Assembly: GCF_000750635.1 (NCBI RefSeq)
Contig: NZ_CCDM010000004.1
Span: 186,001-250,000, forward strand
Length of the DNA stretch: 64,000 nucleotides
From: Oceanobacillus jeddahensis
Lineage (GTDB): Bacteria; Bacillota; Bacilli; Bacillales; Amphibacillaceae
Direction: 5' to 3'
Shown here: positions 8,177 through 16,572 of the stretch, piece by piece
Layout: the number at the start of each line of letters is the position of its first letter
Numbering within the stretch: the first letter of the stretch is position 1
Translations under genes and position numbers: made by a program
The notes under the pieces: model-generated
Seen by the model: only the letters and a program-made list of their open reading frames with translations
The model's database searches: none
What the model was told of the DNA's origin: nothing

Positions 8177-9678
8177 ATCACGAGAAACGTTATCATCCCT
8201 TGCTTATGCTCTATGATGTTTGGCGCTTGATCAAAAACATGTTCTTCTTATTTCTTTTTTTATTTGTTATTCGAGCAAATTCTGATTTTTGGCTATTTAC
8301 TTATGGACGTTTTGCCATCGTTTTGTTATTTCTGTTTATTCTTTTAGCTATTCCAATGCGATGGTTGACAAGCAAATTTAAAATCGGAAATAAAAACTTA
8401 CAGCTAAACCGGCGATTCTTGATAACAAGCAGCCGTACGATACCTTATGCAACGATTCAACATACCAGACAGAAAGCAACTTTATTTCATCGCATGTTCC
8501 ATATGACTTCATTGACGTTAGAAACGAGCACCACAGGAGGTAATAGTACCATAATATTTCATGTTTTAAAGCAGGAAGAAGTACAGGAAATCGAAAAATA
8601 TATTCGCGAAAAAAAGGACATTAACATTTCAGAGCATAATGATGAGGAAAATTTGTTGGACCCGGCATCTGAAAATGTTCAGACAGATAAGGATAAAGCA
8701 AATCGTGTCGTCCACTTCTCGCCGACAGCCTATGATATTTTCAAAGCTTCCCTGGCATCATTTAGCTTTATAGCAGTATTTCCCATTGCATGGTCGCTGA
8801 TGTCAAACTTCATCCAATTATTTTCTATCGGCGGAAAGGTGGAAGATGTGTTTACCGATATTCTGGGTTCGTGGCCATGGTGGGTCATGCTCATATTCCT
8901 GATCTTGATGATACTAGTGGCTATTGCAGCCGGTGGTGTATTAACGATATATCGATATGGTAAATATGAAATTACTTCTGATTTCGAAAAAATTTATATC
9001 ACCCAGAGATTTTCGGAGAGAACTACCTTTAGCATTTCAAAAGTAAATGTGCAAGCTGTACATATACATCAATCAGTGATAAAAAGAATTCTCGGTCTTG
9101 CCGAAATAAAATTAATTTGTGCAGGAAGTACAGGAAGAGAAGATGCAGAAGTGAACAGATTGTATCCATTTCTTCCTGTACAACGCGCATACACAATGGT
9201 TGAAGAGATGTTACCCTCCTATCAAGTAACTTCGGTAATGAATCGTCTGCCTAAAAATGCTTGGTGGATTCAGATGTTAAAGCCCAGTTGGTTTTGGATA
9301 ATCGCGACAGGTTTTCTTTATTATGTCAAACCTGACTTTTTAGGGTTGGAAGTACCTTGGTGGATTCTTTCCATTCTTATGTTCATCCTGATAATGGTGT
9401 CCAGACTGCTTTATTTCTATCAGACTCGCTATACGATAAACAAATCAATGGTCCAGTTTAAGACGGGTGGTTTTAACACAAGCGTTTTCCTATCTACTAA
9501 AAATAAAGTAGTGGAATTACAACTGACACGCCATATCGTACAGCAAAAGCTGGGGTTAGCTTCTATTGTGATAAGTAACCATGCAAAGCCTGTCATGCAG
9601 ACAAAAATAAATAACCTTCCGATTGGGTGGTGTGAAGAATTTAGTAGATGGTATATGGCGAAAGAATTATCAAAATGA
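8173..9678 (+). CDS. ydbT: Bacterial PH-domain membrane protein YdbT
   Basis: A 501-residue membrane protein built from repeated units of paired helices (near 20-60, 190-260 and 375-415) followed by bPH2 domains. The repeated pattern (R-F-L-I-T-S-S-R-T-I-P, then later R-Y-T-I-N) marks three PH-like domains, as in YdbT of Bacillus subtilis (about 490 residues). The start overlaps the ydbS stop. A 10-bp perfect stem at 9703-9740 follows the gene. YdbS and YdbT probably act as one membrane complex; the biochemical role is not known. Confidence 0.87.
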   Translation: MNHEKRYHPLLMLYDVWRLIKNMFFLFLFLFVIRANSDFWLFTYGRFAIVLLFLFILLAIPMRWLTSKFKIGNKNLQLNRRFLITSSRTIPYATIQHTRQKATLFHRMFHMTSLTLETSTTGGNSTIIFHVLKQEEVQEIEKYIREKKDINISEHNDEENLLDPASENVQTDKDKANRVVHFSPTAYDIFKASLASFSFIAVFPIAWSLMSNFIQLFSIGGKVEDVFTDILGSWPWWVMLIFLILMILVAIAAGGVLTIYRYGKYEITSDFEKIYITQRFSERTTFSISKVNVQAVHIHQSVIKRILGLAEIKLICAGSTGREDAEVNRLYPFLPVQRAYTMVEEMLPSYQVTSVMNRLPKNAWWIQMLKPSWFWIIATGFLYYVKPDFLGLEVPWWILSILMFILIMVSRLLYFYQTRYTINKSMVQFKTGGFNTSVFLSTKNKVVELQLTRHIVQQKLGLASIVISNHAKPVMQTKINNLPIGWCEEFSRWYMAKELSK

Positions 9679-9702
9679 AATTTTCCTTAATAGCATGTTC
9701 TC

Positions 9703-9740
9703 AGAAAGACAATACTCTAAAAAAGGGATGTTGTCTTTCT
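9703..9740 (+). terminator. Terminator-like hairpin after ydbT
   Basis: AGAAAGACAA at 9703-9712 pairs perfectly with TTGTCTTTCT at 9731-9740. The T-rich tail is weak, so terminator function is probable rather than certain. Confidence 0.5.
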
Positions 9741-9763
9741 CTTCACTAATTGGAGAAACAAAC

Positions 9764-10087
9764 TTAAGAACGTTCATGTATGTATAGCATAAAACAATTA
9801 ACTAATTCAATCGACTTCGTATTTCTAGTATCTATACACGCTTCAAATTCAACAATCTTATATTCTTTTATTAATTTATTTATCATCAACGACAGAGCTT
9901 GTGTAGCATATCCTTTTCCCCAATAATTTGAATTTAAAATGTAGGCAACAGATGCCTTTTTATCGGTCATGAATATTGTCGCTTGAAGGGTTCCAATATA
10001 TTGTGATATTTCACTATCATACACTGCATAATTTAACCATAATTCATCCAAATGAGATGGCGTAAAATAATATCTTTCACTAATATC
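9764..10087 (-). pseudogene. Truncated GNAT acetyltransferase (RimJ/RimL type)
   Basis: The open frame encodes the middle of a GNAT acetyltransferase. It includes the acetyl-CoA-binding segment (YWGKGYATQALSLMI) and the following strand ending in DTRNTKSIELV. The N-terminal strand and helix are missing, because an in-frame stop lies at 10088-10090, no good start or ribosome site exists, and the visible frame begins mid-domain. The C-terminus also ends abruptly just after the SIELV helix, where a normal member continues for about 20-30 residues. I read it as a relic broken at both ends. It lies in a decayed stretch next to a transposase remnant. Confidence 0.72.
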
Positions 10088-10376
10088 TCATCACTAATAC
10101 AAAAATCACCATAACAAAGAAAAATAGGATATCATCTTTAATTGTTATTTTATTTTCAGCAAAAAATAAACGGCTAATAATAATAGAGACAATCGGTACA
10201 ACAATAATCCCTAAAAAAAACAAAAAACCTTCTAGTATTCTACTTACAACTAGTAAGCTGAAAACCGAAGAAATTCTAAAAATAGAATAAACCCAACTTG
10301 TTTTTACTTTTTCATCAAAAACGGAGTATACTACCTCTAAAGCAGTAACAAATACGAAAATTATGATATAGGACAT
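10080..10376 (-). CDS. Small hydrophobic membrane protein, unknown
   Basis: A 98-residue frame that is almost wholly hydrophobic, with three or four possible membrane helices (near 1-18, 35-52, 54-72, 80-97) and a central charged segment (AENKITIKDD). It begins with ATG at 10376 after a modest AAGGAAGC site. The end overlaps the open frame of the acetyltransferase relic by 8 bases. It matches no family I recognise; the layout with a charged turn between helices resembles half of an EamA/small multidrug transporter, but this is weak. It could be a fragment, given the decayed surroundings. Confidence 0.5.
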   Translation of the reverse strand: MSYIIIFVFVTALEVVYSVFDEKVKTSWVYSIFRISSVFSLLVVSRILEGFLFFLGIIVVPIVSIIISRLFFAENKITIKDDILFFFVMVIFVLVMRY

Positions 10377-10393
10377 GATACGCTTCCTTATTT

Positions 10394-10563
10394 TTAAAAT
10401 AATAACGGTAGTGTCAATAAGGTTATGCCGCGTTTGACGTCAAGGGTCCGTTTATAATAACCATTTTTACCCCGCTCGAATTCAGGCTGTTCAACTTCAA
10501 GGAACTGTTTTCCTTCATCCATTATATTCATTGAGCTTTGACGAAATCACGCACAAGGTCTAG
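10394..10563 (-). pseudogene. Remnant of an IS256-family (Mutator) transposase
   Basis: On the minus strand, LDLVRDFVKAQ (10531-10563) and then, after a frame change, MDEGKQFLEVEQPEFERG followed by NGYYKRTLDVKRG (from 10522 down to about 10420) match in order the N-terminal part of IS256-type transposases. Those normally continue into a conserved beta-strand and the DDE domain. Here the frame ends at 10394 and nothing further is recognisable, so this is a short, frameshifted fossil. It indicates past insertion in the degraded interval between ydbT and the TetR gene. Confidence 0.65.
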
Positions 10564-10838
10564 TTAACCCATAAACTTATTAACCGTTATACTTTGAGAC
10601 ATAGTAAGATTTCTCATTTTTATTTTTTTATGTCTAATTCTGAAGATAACCTACCTCTTCTTTGTCTCAAAGATTCTACACAAACTATTTTACTTCATCC
10701 TTTATTTTAAAGCTATAGTAAACGAAAGCAGTGAACTTGTTTCCTTTAATAGCATGTTAATCATTTCTTAGAACTTCACATCTGTAAAGAAGTCTGGAGA
10801 TCTTGAAGATAGTAGAAATAAAAGGTATTGATTCCCTG
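10564..10838. other. Intergenic stretch without recognised gene
   Basis: AT-rich sequence between the transposase remnant and the TetR gene. No credible gene, terminator or RNA was seen. A 16-18 base stretch near 10741 (TTTCCTTTAATAGCATGTT) resembles one at 9682-9699 just after ydbT, giving short near-direct repeats around the decayed interval. Confidence 0.4.
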
Positions 10839-11462
10839 TTATTTATTCTGTATAATCCCACTTTCCAGTATTTGAATAATTCTTTCCGTCTCCACTTCTT
10901 CATCATCCCAATTTGCCTCCGGAAGAAATACATAACGCGCCACAATATACGATAAGATAGATGTAGCAACAGTACGTATAATTGTATCTGTCTTCATATC
11001 AGCCAACTGCCCTTTGTCTTGATAATACTTGACGATTTCCCGCAGCTTATCAAAAATATCATTCCCTACATATTCAATAAACTTTTCTTTCAAATCGGGA
11101 TGAAATGGGATTTCTTGCACTAATATTTTTAACATCGGCAAATTTTTTTTGATAAATTCTTTTCGGTTCTCAATCATCGCCCGGATAAAATCTTGAATAT
11201 ATTCAAATTCCTGGTCAAGCACCTTATTGAGATCTTTTTTTATCATTGGTGCAAGCCATTTCACCATCATTGGCGAAACGACTGCCAGCAGTAGCCCTTT
11301 TTTTGATTTAAAATGTTTGAAAATCGTTCCTTCTGCTACCTCAGCTTTATTGGCAATTTCACTTGTTGATGTCCCAGCATAGCCTTTTTCTGCAAATAGG
11401 TCTGTTGCCGCTTCTAATATTGCTATTTGTTTTTTGGTTAATTTTGGTTCATTATTTGTCAT
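10839..11462 (-). CDS. TetR/AcrR family transcriptional regulator
   Basis: A 207-residue regulator. The N-terminal helix-turn-helix (about 10-58) has the TetR signature: ILEAATDLFAEKGYAGTS, EIANKAEVAEGTIFKHF, then KSKKGLL. The C-terminal two thirds are helical and form the ligand-binding and dimer domain (no motif identifies the ligand). The ATG follows a GAGGCGAG-type ribosome site. It is not adjacent to an obvious transporter or enzyme target: one side is decayed DNA and the other is a zinc-ribbon protein on the same strand about 170 bases away. It may therefore mainly control itself or a distant gene. Confidence 0.92.
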   Translation of the reverse strand: MTNNEPKLTKKQIAILEAATDLFAEKGYAGTSTSEIANKAEVAEGTIFKHFKSKKGLLLAVVSPMMVKWLAPMIKKDLNKVLDQEFEYIQDFIRAMIENRKEFIKKNLPMLKILVQEIPFHPDLKEKFIEYVGNDIFDKLREIVKYYQDKGQLADMKTDTIIRTVATSILSYIVARYVFLPEANWDDEEVETERIIQILESGIIQNK

Positions 11463-11585
11463 TAAAACTCGCCTCTTATCACGTTAGACATATCTCTAAT
11501 TACACTATATAGGATAAGCATCTAATTTGTCATGAATAATGAGATTTCTTAATTATATTTATTGTTACTGTTTGCTCAGCAGATA

Positions 11586-11622
11586 AAACCTGCTGTTCAA
11601 TGCGAACTCGAACTGCAGGTTT
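11586..11622 (-). terminator. Terminator-like hairpin after the zinc-ribbon gene
   Basis: AAACCTGC-T-GTTC at 11586-11598 pairs with GAAC-T-GCAGGTTT ending at 11622, giving 12 pairs around one T:T mismatch, 9 bases beyond the stop of the gene at 11632. The U-tract is poor on either strand. Confidence 0.5.
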
Positions 11623-11631
11623 ATAATCTCT

Positions 11632-11994
11632 TTATTTCTTTGGTAAATTCTCTATATCGTTATAATTATCTATAAATAACTTTTTATAATAGGGGGTTGT
11701 TTCAGTTCGCCTTCTCTGAAATTCGTTATAATCAAATGGCACAACCTGTTCGTCTGGCGGCGCAAACGGATCTTTATCCAGTATCATTGGGGTATGTTTG
11801 AAATCTTTCGCAATTTCGAACATGCATAGCTCGCATAAAGTAAATTCAAAGAAACAATCATCGTATGGACTGCCATACCCAAAATAGGCGCTAAAATCAT
11901 GAAAGAAATTCCCTTCGAAGTTATCCATTTCATATTCTGTATGATAACGTCCACAACGATTACAGTGAAATGTACGGTTTTCTCTTTTAGCCAT
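11632..11994 (-). CDS. Zinc-ribbon-like protein of unknown function
   Basis: A 120-residue soluble protein. Two Cys pairs are visible: CNRC near 11-14 and CELC near 54-57, separated by an aromatic, acidic stretch. This is a likely treble-clef or zinc-ribbon site. The C-terminal half is polar with PFDYNEFQRRR. The start is the ATG at 11994 after TTTGGAGGG. No neighbour suggests a pathway: it sits alone between the TetR gene and a palindromic repeat. I recognise no named family. Zinc binding is inferred from the Cys spacing. Confidence 0.8.
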   Translation of the reverse strand: MAKRENRTFHCNRCGRYHTEYEMDNFEGNFFHDFSAYFGYGSPYDDCFFEFTLCELCMFEIAKDFKHTPMILDKDPFAPPDEQVVPFDYNEFQRRRTETTPYYKKLFIDNYNDIENLPKK

Positions 11995-12148
11995 TTAATC
12001 CCTCCAAAGTAGACTTTTCATAATTATAAGAATAATACTTTCCATTGTAAAGTTTCCAATCCATACGATAAGTAATTTCAAATTTAGAGAAAAAAATAAG
12101 GATAATCAACCTGCTTCATATGATAAACTTAATTTAGTATTAAAGAGG

Positions 12149-12297
12149 ATGTTCAAAAAGTCCAATAAAAATGACACGGCGAATTTCTGCGTTGACGTGT
12201 TTTTTCCGATACTCACGTATTATAAAGCATACGCTCCGCTCGGAAAAAACACGTCGCCTTGAACTTCTTGGTCCTATTTATCGGACTTTTTGAATAC
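12149..12297. repeat. Palindromic repeat element with 18-base inverted ends
   Basis: TTCAAAAAGTCCAATAAA at 12152-12169 and TTTATCGGACTTTTTGAA at 12277-12294 are inverted copies (17 of 18 match). Inside, GACGTGTTTTTTCCGA at 12194-12209 is a perfect 16-base inverted repeat of 12240-12255. The element carries no coding frame and looks like the short dispersed palindromes (GTTCAAAAAGTCC type) recurrent between genes in Bacillaceae. It sits just upstream of the hydrolase gene at 12344 and may add a hairpin to that transcript. Confidence 0.8.
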
Positions 12298-12343
12298 GTA
12301 CTTAAAATAAAAATTTCAAATTGCTATCAAGGGATGTGACTCT

Positions 12344-13246
12344 TTGAATTTTATCGATATTAATGGCCATAAGTTAGAAATCTTACATCAGGGTACAGGT
12401 AAACCAGCAATCCTCATATTATCCGGAATGGGATCTCCCTTCTATGAATGGGAAGAAATTACATCTGCTCTTGCGGAAAACTATCAAATCATCATGTACC
12501 ATCGTCCAGGGCTAGGTAAAAGTGAATACACCACTGCAAAAAAGTCTACTGAAAACGTTACGAAAGAAATCATGCAAATCCTAAAGAAATTAAATATAAC
12601 CGAACCTATCCTTCTAATAGGTCATTCTTATGGCGGCTTATGCGCACAGCATTTTTCAAAAGTATACCCGGACAAAATTAGAGGTTTATTACTATTAGAT
12701 TCTACCTCTGTAGATTTGTATAAGCTGGACCGATTAGATTTACCCTATCTAAACGAAAATGATTCGGATGCTGCATGGATTGAAAAATGTAAAGAATATG
12801 CAGCATTATCTTCCATCGAGCTTTTAGGGCAGTTAGCACCTGTGTTAACGGAAAGTCAAAAAAAGCTTCCGCAAAAGACGCAAGAAAAATTAATTGCATT
12901 TTACACAAATCCTTCATTATATAGAACCATGATTCAAGAGATTTCAAATTGGGAAAAAGATGCTGAAATCATTAAATCTTTACCTGTCAAGGACGCATTT
13001 CCAGTAACGATTATTGGTCGTGATAAGAAAAAAAGTATATCCGATCATGTGGAAAGCGGCATCCCTAAAGATGAGGCAGCATTATTGGAAGAAACCTGGC
13101 ATCAATTAATCATTGAACAGCAAGATTATTATAAAGATGCTAAGCTTCTTTTTGCTTTACATACCGGTCACGATTTTTATTCCGACCAGCCTCAGTTAAT
13201 AATCAACGAAATAAAAGCGTTAATCCATCAAAGAAGATCTTACTAA
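12344..13246 (+). CDS. Alpha/beta-fold hydrolase
   Basis: A 300-residue hydrolase, probably cytosolic. The HGxG-type region is replaced by LSGMGSPFYEW. The nucleophile elbow GHSYGG lies near 95-100, and a C-terminal HTGHDFY near 279-285 supplies the catalytic His. The RPGLGKSEY stretch near 53-61 is common in esterase/haloalkane-dehalogenase-like members, but the substrate cannot be assigned. The start is a TTG at 12344 about 10 bases after an AAGGG site; no better ATG exists near the N-terminus of the domain. A strong hairpin at 13314 follows. It appears to be a single-gene unit. Confidence 0.88.
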   Translation: MNFIDINGHKLEILHQGTGKPAILILSGMGSPFYEWEEITSALAENYQIIMYHRPGLGKSEYTTAKKSTENVTKEIMQILKKLNITEPILLIGHSYGGLCAQHFSKVYPDKIRGLLLLDSTSVDLYKLDRLDLPYLNENDSDAAWIEKCKEYAALSSIELLGQLAPVLTESQKKLPQKTQEKLIAFYTNPSLYRTMIQEISNWEKDAEIIKSLPVKDAFPVTIIGRDKKKSISDHVESGIPKDEAALLEETWHQLIIEQQDYYKDAKLLFALHTGHDFYSDQPQLIINEIKALIHQRRSY

Positions 13247-13313
13247 AAAGAAAGGAAGATTCACTTTATACCTGATTGCAAATTAAAACTATCTTTTACC
13301 AAGTTTTATCAAT

Positions 13314-13362
13314 AAATCTGCTGGGAATAGTATTACAAGAAATCCCAGCAGATTTATTATTT
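13314..13362 (+). terminator. Rho-independent terminator after the hydrolase gene
   Basis: AAATCTGCTGGGA (13314-13326) pairs perfectly with TCCCAGCAGATTT (13343-13355), followed by ATTATTTATT. A 13-bp stem; U-tract moderate. Confidence 0.75.
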
Positions 13363-13387
13363 ATTGGGAATTTGGAGTGATAAACAG

Positions 13388-13930
13388 ATGTTAGAATTCT
13401 TTTACCAAACACCTGCTATAGGAAAATCTACAAAAGAAATGCAACTGAAACAAGGTAGACAGGTGATTGGTTTTATGCATATTTTCTTTCGTCAAGAGCG
13501 AGTCCATCATCCTAGTAATGATATTAATATCGAGGTCCGTTCAGCACAAACAGAAGATATTATTACTATTGAACAAGAAGCATTCAGTTTTAAAGATGGT
13601 TATTATAAGTGGAAGGTTTACAAAAATAATCAGGAGATTGGAGAGATGGAAGCACCAGAAGGGAACCTCCTGCAATTTCAACAAGTCAATGTCCATATTG
13701 ATGACTTCCCTAAAATTTCTATTCATGAAAAAGCAAGTGGAAAACATGTCATCTTAGATGAGGCAAATCACCCTGTTGGGGAAACAAAAAAAGCAAATCG
13801 ATTTCATCCGCTAAAAATTTTTAAAAGAGAGCTTGAAGGATACATTTCTCAGGAGCATATAACGGAAATAACCCCATTATTTTATGGCGTCATTCATACA
13901 TTTTGGTGTTCATTAAGAGACCGGTATTAA
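13388..13930 (+). CDS. Tubby-C-terminal-like small protein
   Basis: A soluble protein of 180 residues with no membrane segment. I choose the ATG at 13388 with a GGAG site 10 bases upstream; an in-frame TTG at 13364 lies inside the preceding terminator tail. It is predicted mainly as beta strands with short turns (for example DGYYKWKVYKNNQEIGEMEAPEG), which resembles the tubby C-terminal-like/LURP-one proteins of Bacillaceae. No catalytic motif is seen. It is followed 73 bases later by the DASS transporter gene; a functional link is not evident. Confidence 0.72.
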   Translation: MLEFFYQTPAIGKSTKEMQLKQGRQVIGFMHIFFRQERVHHPSNDINIEVRSAQTEDIITIEQEAFSFKDGYYKWKVYKNNQEIGEMEAPEGNLLQFQQVNVHIDDFPKISIHEKASGKHVILDEANHPVGETKKANRFHPLKIFKRELEGYISQEHITEITPLFYGVIHTFWCSLRDRY

Positions 13931-14003
13931 AATAATCCAAGCTGCTAATCTTATAACCACGCAACGAAGCTTTATCTTTACATAAAACAAAGGGGGTATC
14001 ATA

Positions 14004-15518
14004 ATGGCATCCAAAGAAAATAATGAAAAAAATCAAGAAAACAAACCGCATTATACAACACGTAACTGGGTCGGGCTCATTCTGGGGCCGGTATTATTTG
14101 CCCTCGTTTATTTCCTCATTCCTGAAAACGTTTTACCTCACGAGCAGAAGGTAGTACTGGGAGTAACACTGTTAGTCGCGACCTTCTGGGTTACAGAACC
14201 TGTTCCAATGGCTGCAACTTCCGCATTGCCGCTTGTCCTGTTTCCTGCTTTTCACGGTGCAGATATTGATACAGTCGCACCTGCTTACGGCAGCTCTGTT
14301 ATTTTTATGTACGGAGGCGGTTTTGTTATTGCCTTGGCTATACAAAAGTGGAATCTGCACCGGCGGATCGCACTCAATGTGATTAAAATGATTGGAACGA
14401 AAAGCAATCGTATGATACTAGGAATCCTGATTGCCACAGCAGGAATTTCCATGTTCGTTTCCAATGCTGCAACTGCTTTGATGATGCTGCCAGTTGCTAT
14501 CGCACTTATTGATGAAGTGAGGGATAAAGAAATACTTAAAGGACAAAACTTTGATTATTTTTCAAAAGGTATCTTACTTGCTGTCGCATATGCAGCAACA
14601 ATTGGTGGTCTTGCGACGCTGGTATCTGCCGTTCCGAATGCCCTCTTAGCGGGAATTGCATCTTCACAGCTTGACCGGACAGTTACCTTTGCGGAATGGC
14701 TGTTCTTTACAGGACCTATTGCAATTATCTTGTTAGTTATCTTATATTTTTATCTTACAAAGGTTAAATTTAAAGTTAAAGCCTCCGAAGAAGCTGATGG
14801 TGCATTGAGTTTCATTAAAGATGAACTGAATAAACTTGGCAAACTTACTACAGATGAAATAAAGGTTGGCATTGTCTTTTTAATCACAGTCACGTTATGG
14901 ATTGTATCACCATTTGTTTCCAGCGTCGGATTCATACCTGACAACATCGGTACATTCTTTGATGAGCTGGATGATGCGACCATTTCTGTCTTTGGGGCAG
15001 CACTTTTATTCTTTCTGCCAAGCTCCCATAAAGCAGAACGCATCCTTGAATGGAAAGACATGAAGGATTTGCCTTGGGGAATTCTCCTTCTTTTCGGAGG
15101 AGGTATGTCTATCGCAACAGCATTTAGTGAATCTGGCTTGAATGATTCTATCGGAGAAGTACTGCAAATGCTTCAAGGAATGCAATATATCTTTGTACTA
15201 CTACTGCTTGTTGTTTTTGTACTTAGTATTACGGAGATTCTTTCAAATACAGCTGTATCGAACCTATTCTTGCCGCTGACTGTCGGGTTGGGGATTGCTA
15301 TTGGAATTGATCCGCTTCCACTTATGGCAGCCGCAGCATTATCAGCAGGATCCTGTTATATGCTTCCTGTTGCAACTCCGCCGAACACAGCAGTATTCAG
15401 CGCTGGATATTTAGAAGTTTCCGACATGGCTAAAGCCGGGGTATGGTTGAATATCATATCCGTTGTGGTTATTACCGCTGCAGTGTATTTCTGGATGCCG
15501 ATTGTTTTCAACTTATAA
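14004..15518 (+). CDS. DASS/SLC13 family sodium-coupled anion transporter
   Basis: A 504-residue inner-membrane symporter with about 11-12 helices, the usual DASS length. Both halves contain the substrate and sodium-binding hairpin motif of the family: SNAATALMMLPVA near 150 and SNTAVSNLFLPL near 414. The family signature near the C-terminus (SCYMLPVATPPNTAVF) is also present. Members import C4-dicarboxylates, citrate or sulfate with sodium; dicarboxylate is the commonest in Firmicutes, but the sequence alone does not decide. An AAAGGGGG ribosome site precedes the ATG. The strong bidirectional hairpin at 15581 ends the transcript. Confidence 0.92.
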   Translation: MASKENNEKNQENKPHYTTRNWVGLILGPVLFALVYFLIPENVLPHEQKVVLGVTLLVATFWVTEPVPMAATSALPLVLFPAFHGADIDTVAPAYGSSVIFMYGGGFVIALAIQKWNLHRRIALNVIKMIGTKSNRMILGILIATAGISMFVSNAATALMMLPVAIALIDEVRDKEILKGQNFDYFSKGILLAVAYAATIGGLATLVSAVPNALLAGIASSQLDRTVTFAEWLFFTGPIAIILLVILYFYLTKVKFKVKASEEADGALSFIKDELNKLGKLTTDEIKVGIVFLITVTLWIVSPFVSSVGFIPDNIGTFFDELDDATISVFGAALLFFLPSSHKAERILEWKDMKDLPWGILLLFGGGMSIATAFSESGLNDSIGEVLQMLQGMQYIFVLLLLVVFVLSITEILSNTAVSNLFLPLTVGLGIAIGIDPLPLMAAAALSAGSCYMLPVATPPNTAVFSAGYLEVSDMAKAGVWLNIISVVVITAAVYFWMPIVFNL

Positions 15519-15580
15519 GCTAAGAAAATGCACCACTACAATCGCATATCTATCAACTGCTTATGAAAATAATCCAATAC

Positions 15581-15625
15581 AAAATGGTTCCGGTTATCAA
15601 CAATAGATAACCGGAACCATTTTTT
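15581..15625 (+). terminator. Rho-independent terminator after the DASS transporter
   Basis: A 17-18 bp stem (AAATGGTTCCGGTTATC pairing with GATAACCGGAACCATTT) with a 7-base loop and a T run. It can also serve the converging SDR gene at 15676. Confidence 0.9.
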
Positions 15626-15675
15626 AGTTATTTTTGGTTGGTCAGGTCTTAGCCTTTTCTTTTTGAGAAATTGAA

Positions 15676-16431
15676 TTAAAGCGAGCTGGTAGAACCGCCA
15701 TCAATCGGAAATTCAGCACCTGTTGTATACGACGAATCATCTGATGCTAAGAACAGCACTGTTTTGGCTACTTCTGCCCGTTTCCCTAAACGACCAAGCG
15801 GATACGTATTACCGACTTCATCCGCGGTCTTTCCCTGCTGCTCTGCTCCATAGTCCGCCATTTGTGTATCGATATAACCGGGATGGATCGAATTCACACG
15901 AATCTGGCCTTTGGCGACTTCCATCGCAACATCCTTACTCATAATACGGACTGCACCTTTGCTTGCACCGTATAATGCATGTCCAGGAGCTCCGCCAAGT
16001 CCTGCGACAGAGGAAGCGTTAATAATCGAACCGCTTTTTTGCTTTTGCATCACTGGCAATACATGCTTCATGCCCAGGAAGGTTCCTGTTACATTGATAT
16101 TCATTAATTTGTTCCAAGTATCTAATTCAATTTCCGTGACTGGCTTGATGATATAGATGCCGGCATTGTTAAACAGGACATCAATTGTTCCAAATTGATC
16201 AACGCTCTTTTTAACAACGTCTTGCCAGTCTTCTTCCTTACTGACGTCATGCTTTATCGAAATAGCCTCTGCTCCAAGCTCTTTTACTTCCTTTTCTGTT
16301 TCTTCTATACCTTCTACATTCACATCTGTCAAAATAAGCTTTGCGCCTTCTTTTGCAAATAAATGAGCTGTCTCTTTTCCAATCCCTGTTCCAGCACCTG
16401 TGATTAATGCTACTTTATCCTGCACTCTCAA
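15676..16431 (-). CDS. Short-chain dehydrogenase/reductase (classical SDR)
   Basis: A 251-residue NAD(P)-dependent oxidoreductase. The Rossmann motif TGAGTGIG lies near 11-18, the NNAG motif near 89-92, the catalytic Ser in NASSVAG near 141, and the YxxxK pair (YGASK) near 154-158. It ends in the GGSTSSL tail usual for 3-oxoacyl-reductase/cyclopentanol-dehydrogenase-like SDRs. An Asp after the second strand (ILTDVN) favours NAD over NADP. The start is a TTG at 16431 after GGAGGAG; a GTG two codons later is possible. Converges with the DASS gene. Substrate unknown. Confidence 0.92.
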   Translation of the reverse strand: MRVQDKVALITGAGTGIGKETAHLFAKEGAKLILTDVNVEGIEETEKEVKELGAEAISIKHDVSKEEDWQDVVKKSVDQFGTIDVLFNNAGIYIIKPVTEIELDTWNKLMNINVTGTFLGMKHVLPVMQKQKSGSIINASSVAGLGGAPGHALYGASKGAVRIMSKDVAMEVAKGQIRVNSIHPGYIDTQMADYGAEQQGKTADEVGNTYPLGRLGKRAEVAKTVLFLASDDSSYTTGAEFPIDGGSTSSL

Positions 16432-16572
16432 TTTAACTCCTCCTTGAACGAACTAAAATTATGAAATTTGCTTCTTTTATATTCATCTCCTTAATTTATA
16501 TATTTAAACACACTTCATATTTTCTTAGCAGTACACTAATAGATTACTTGCAAATTCCCTTTTCCTGATCAT

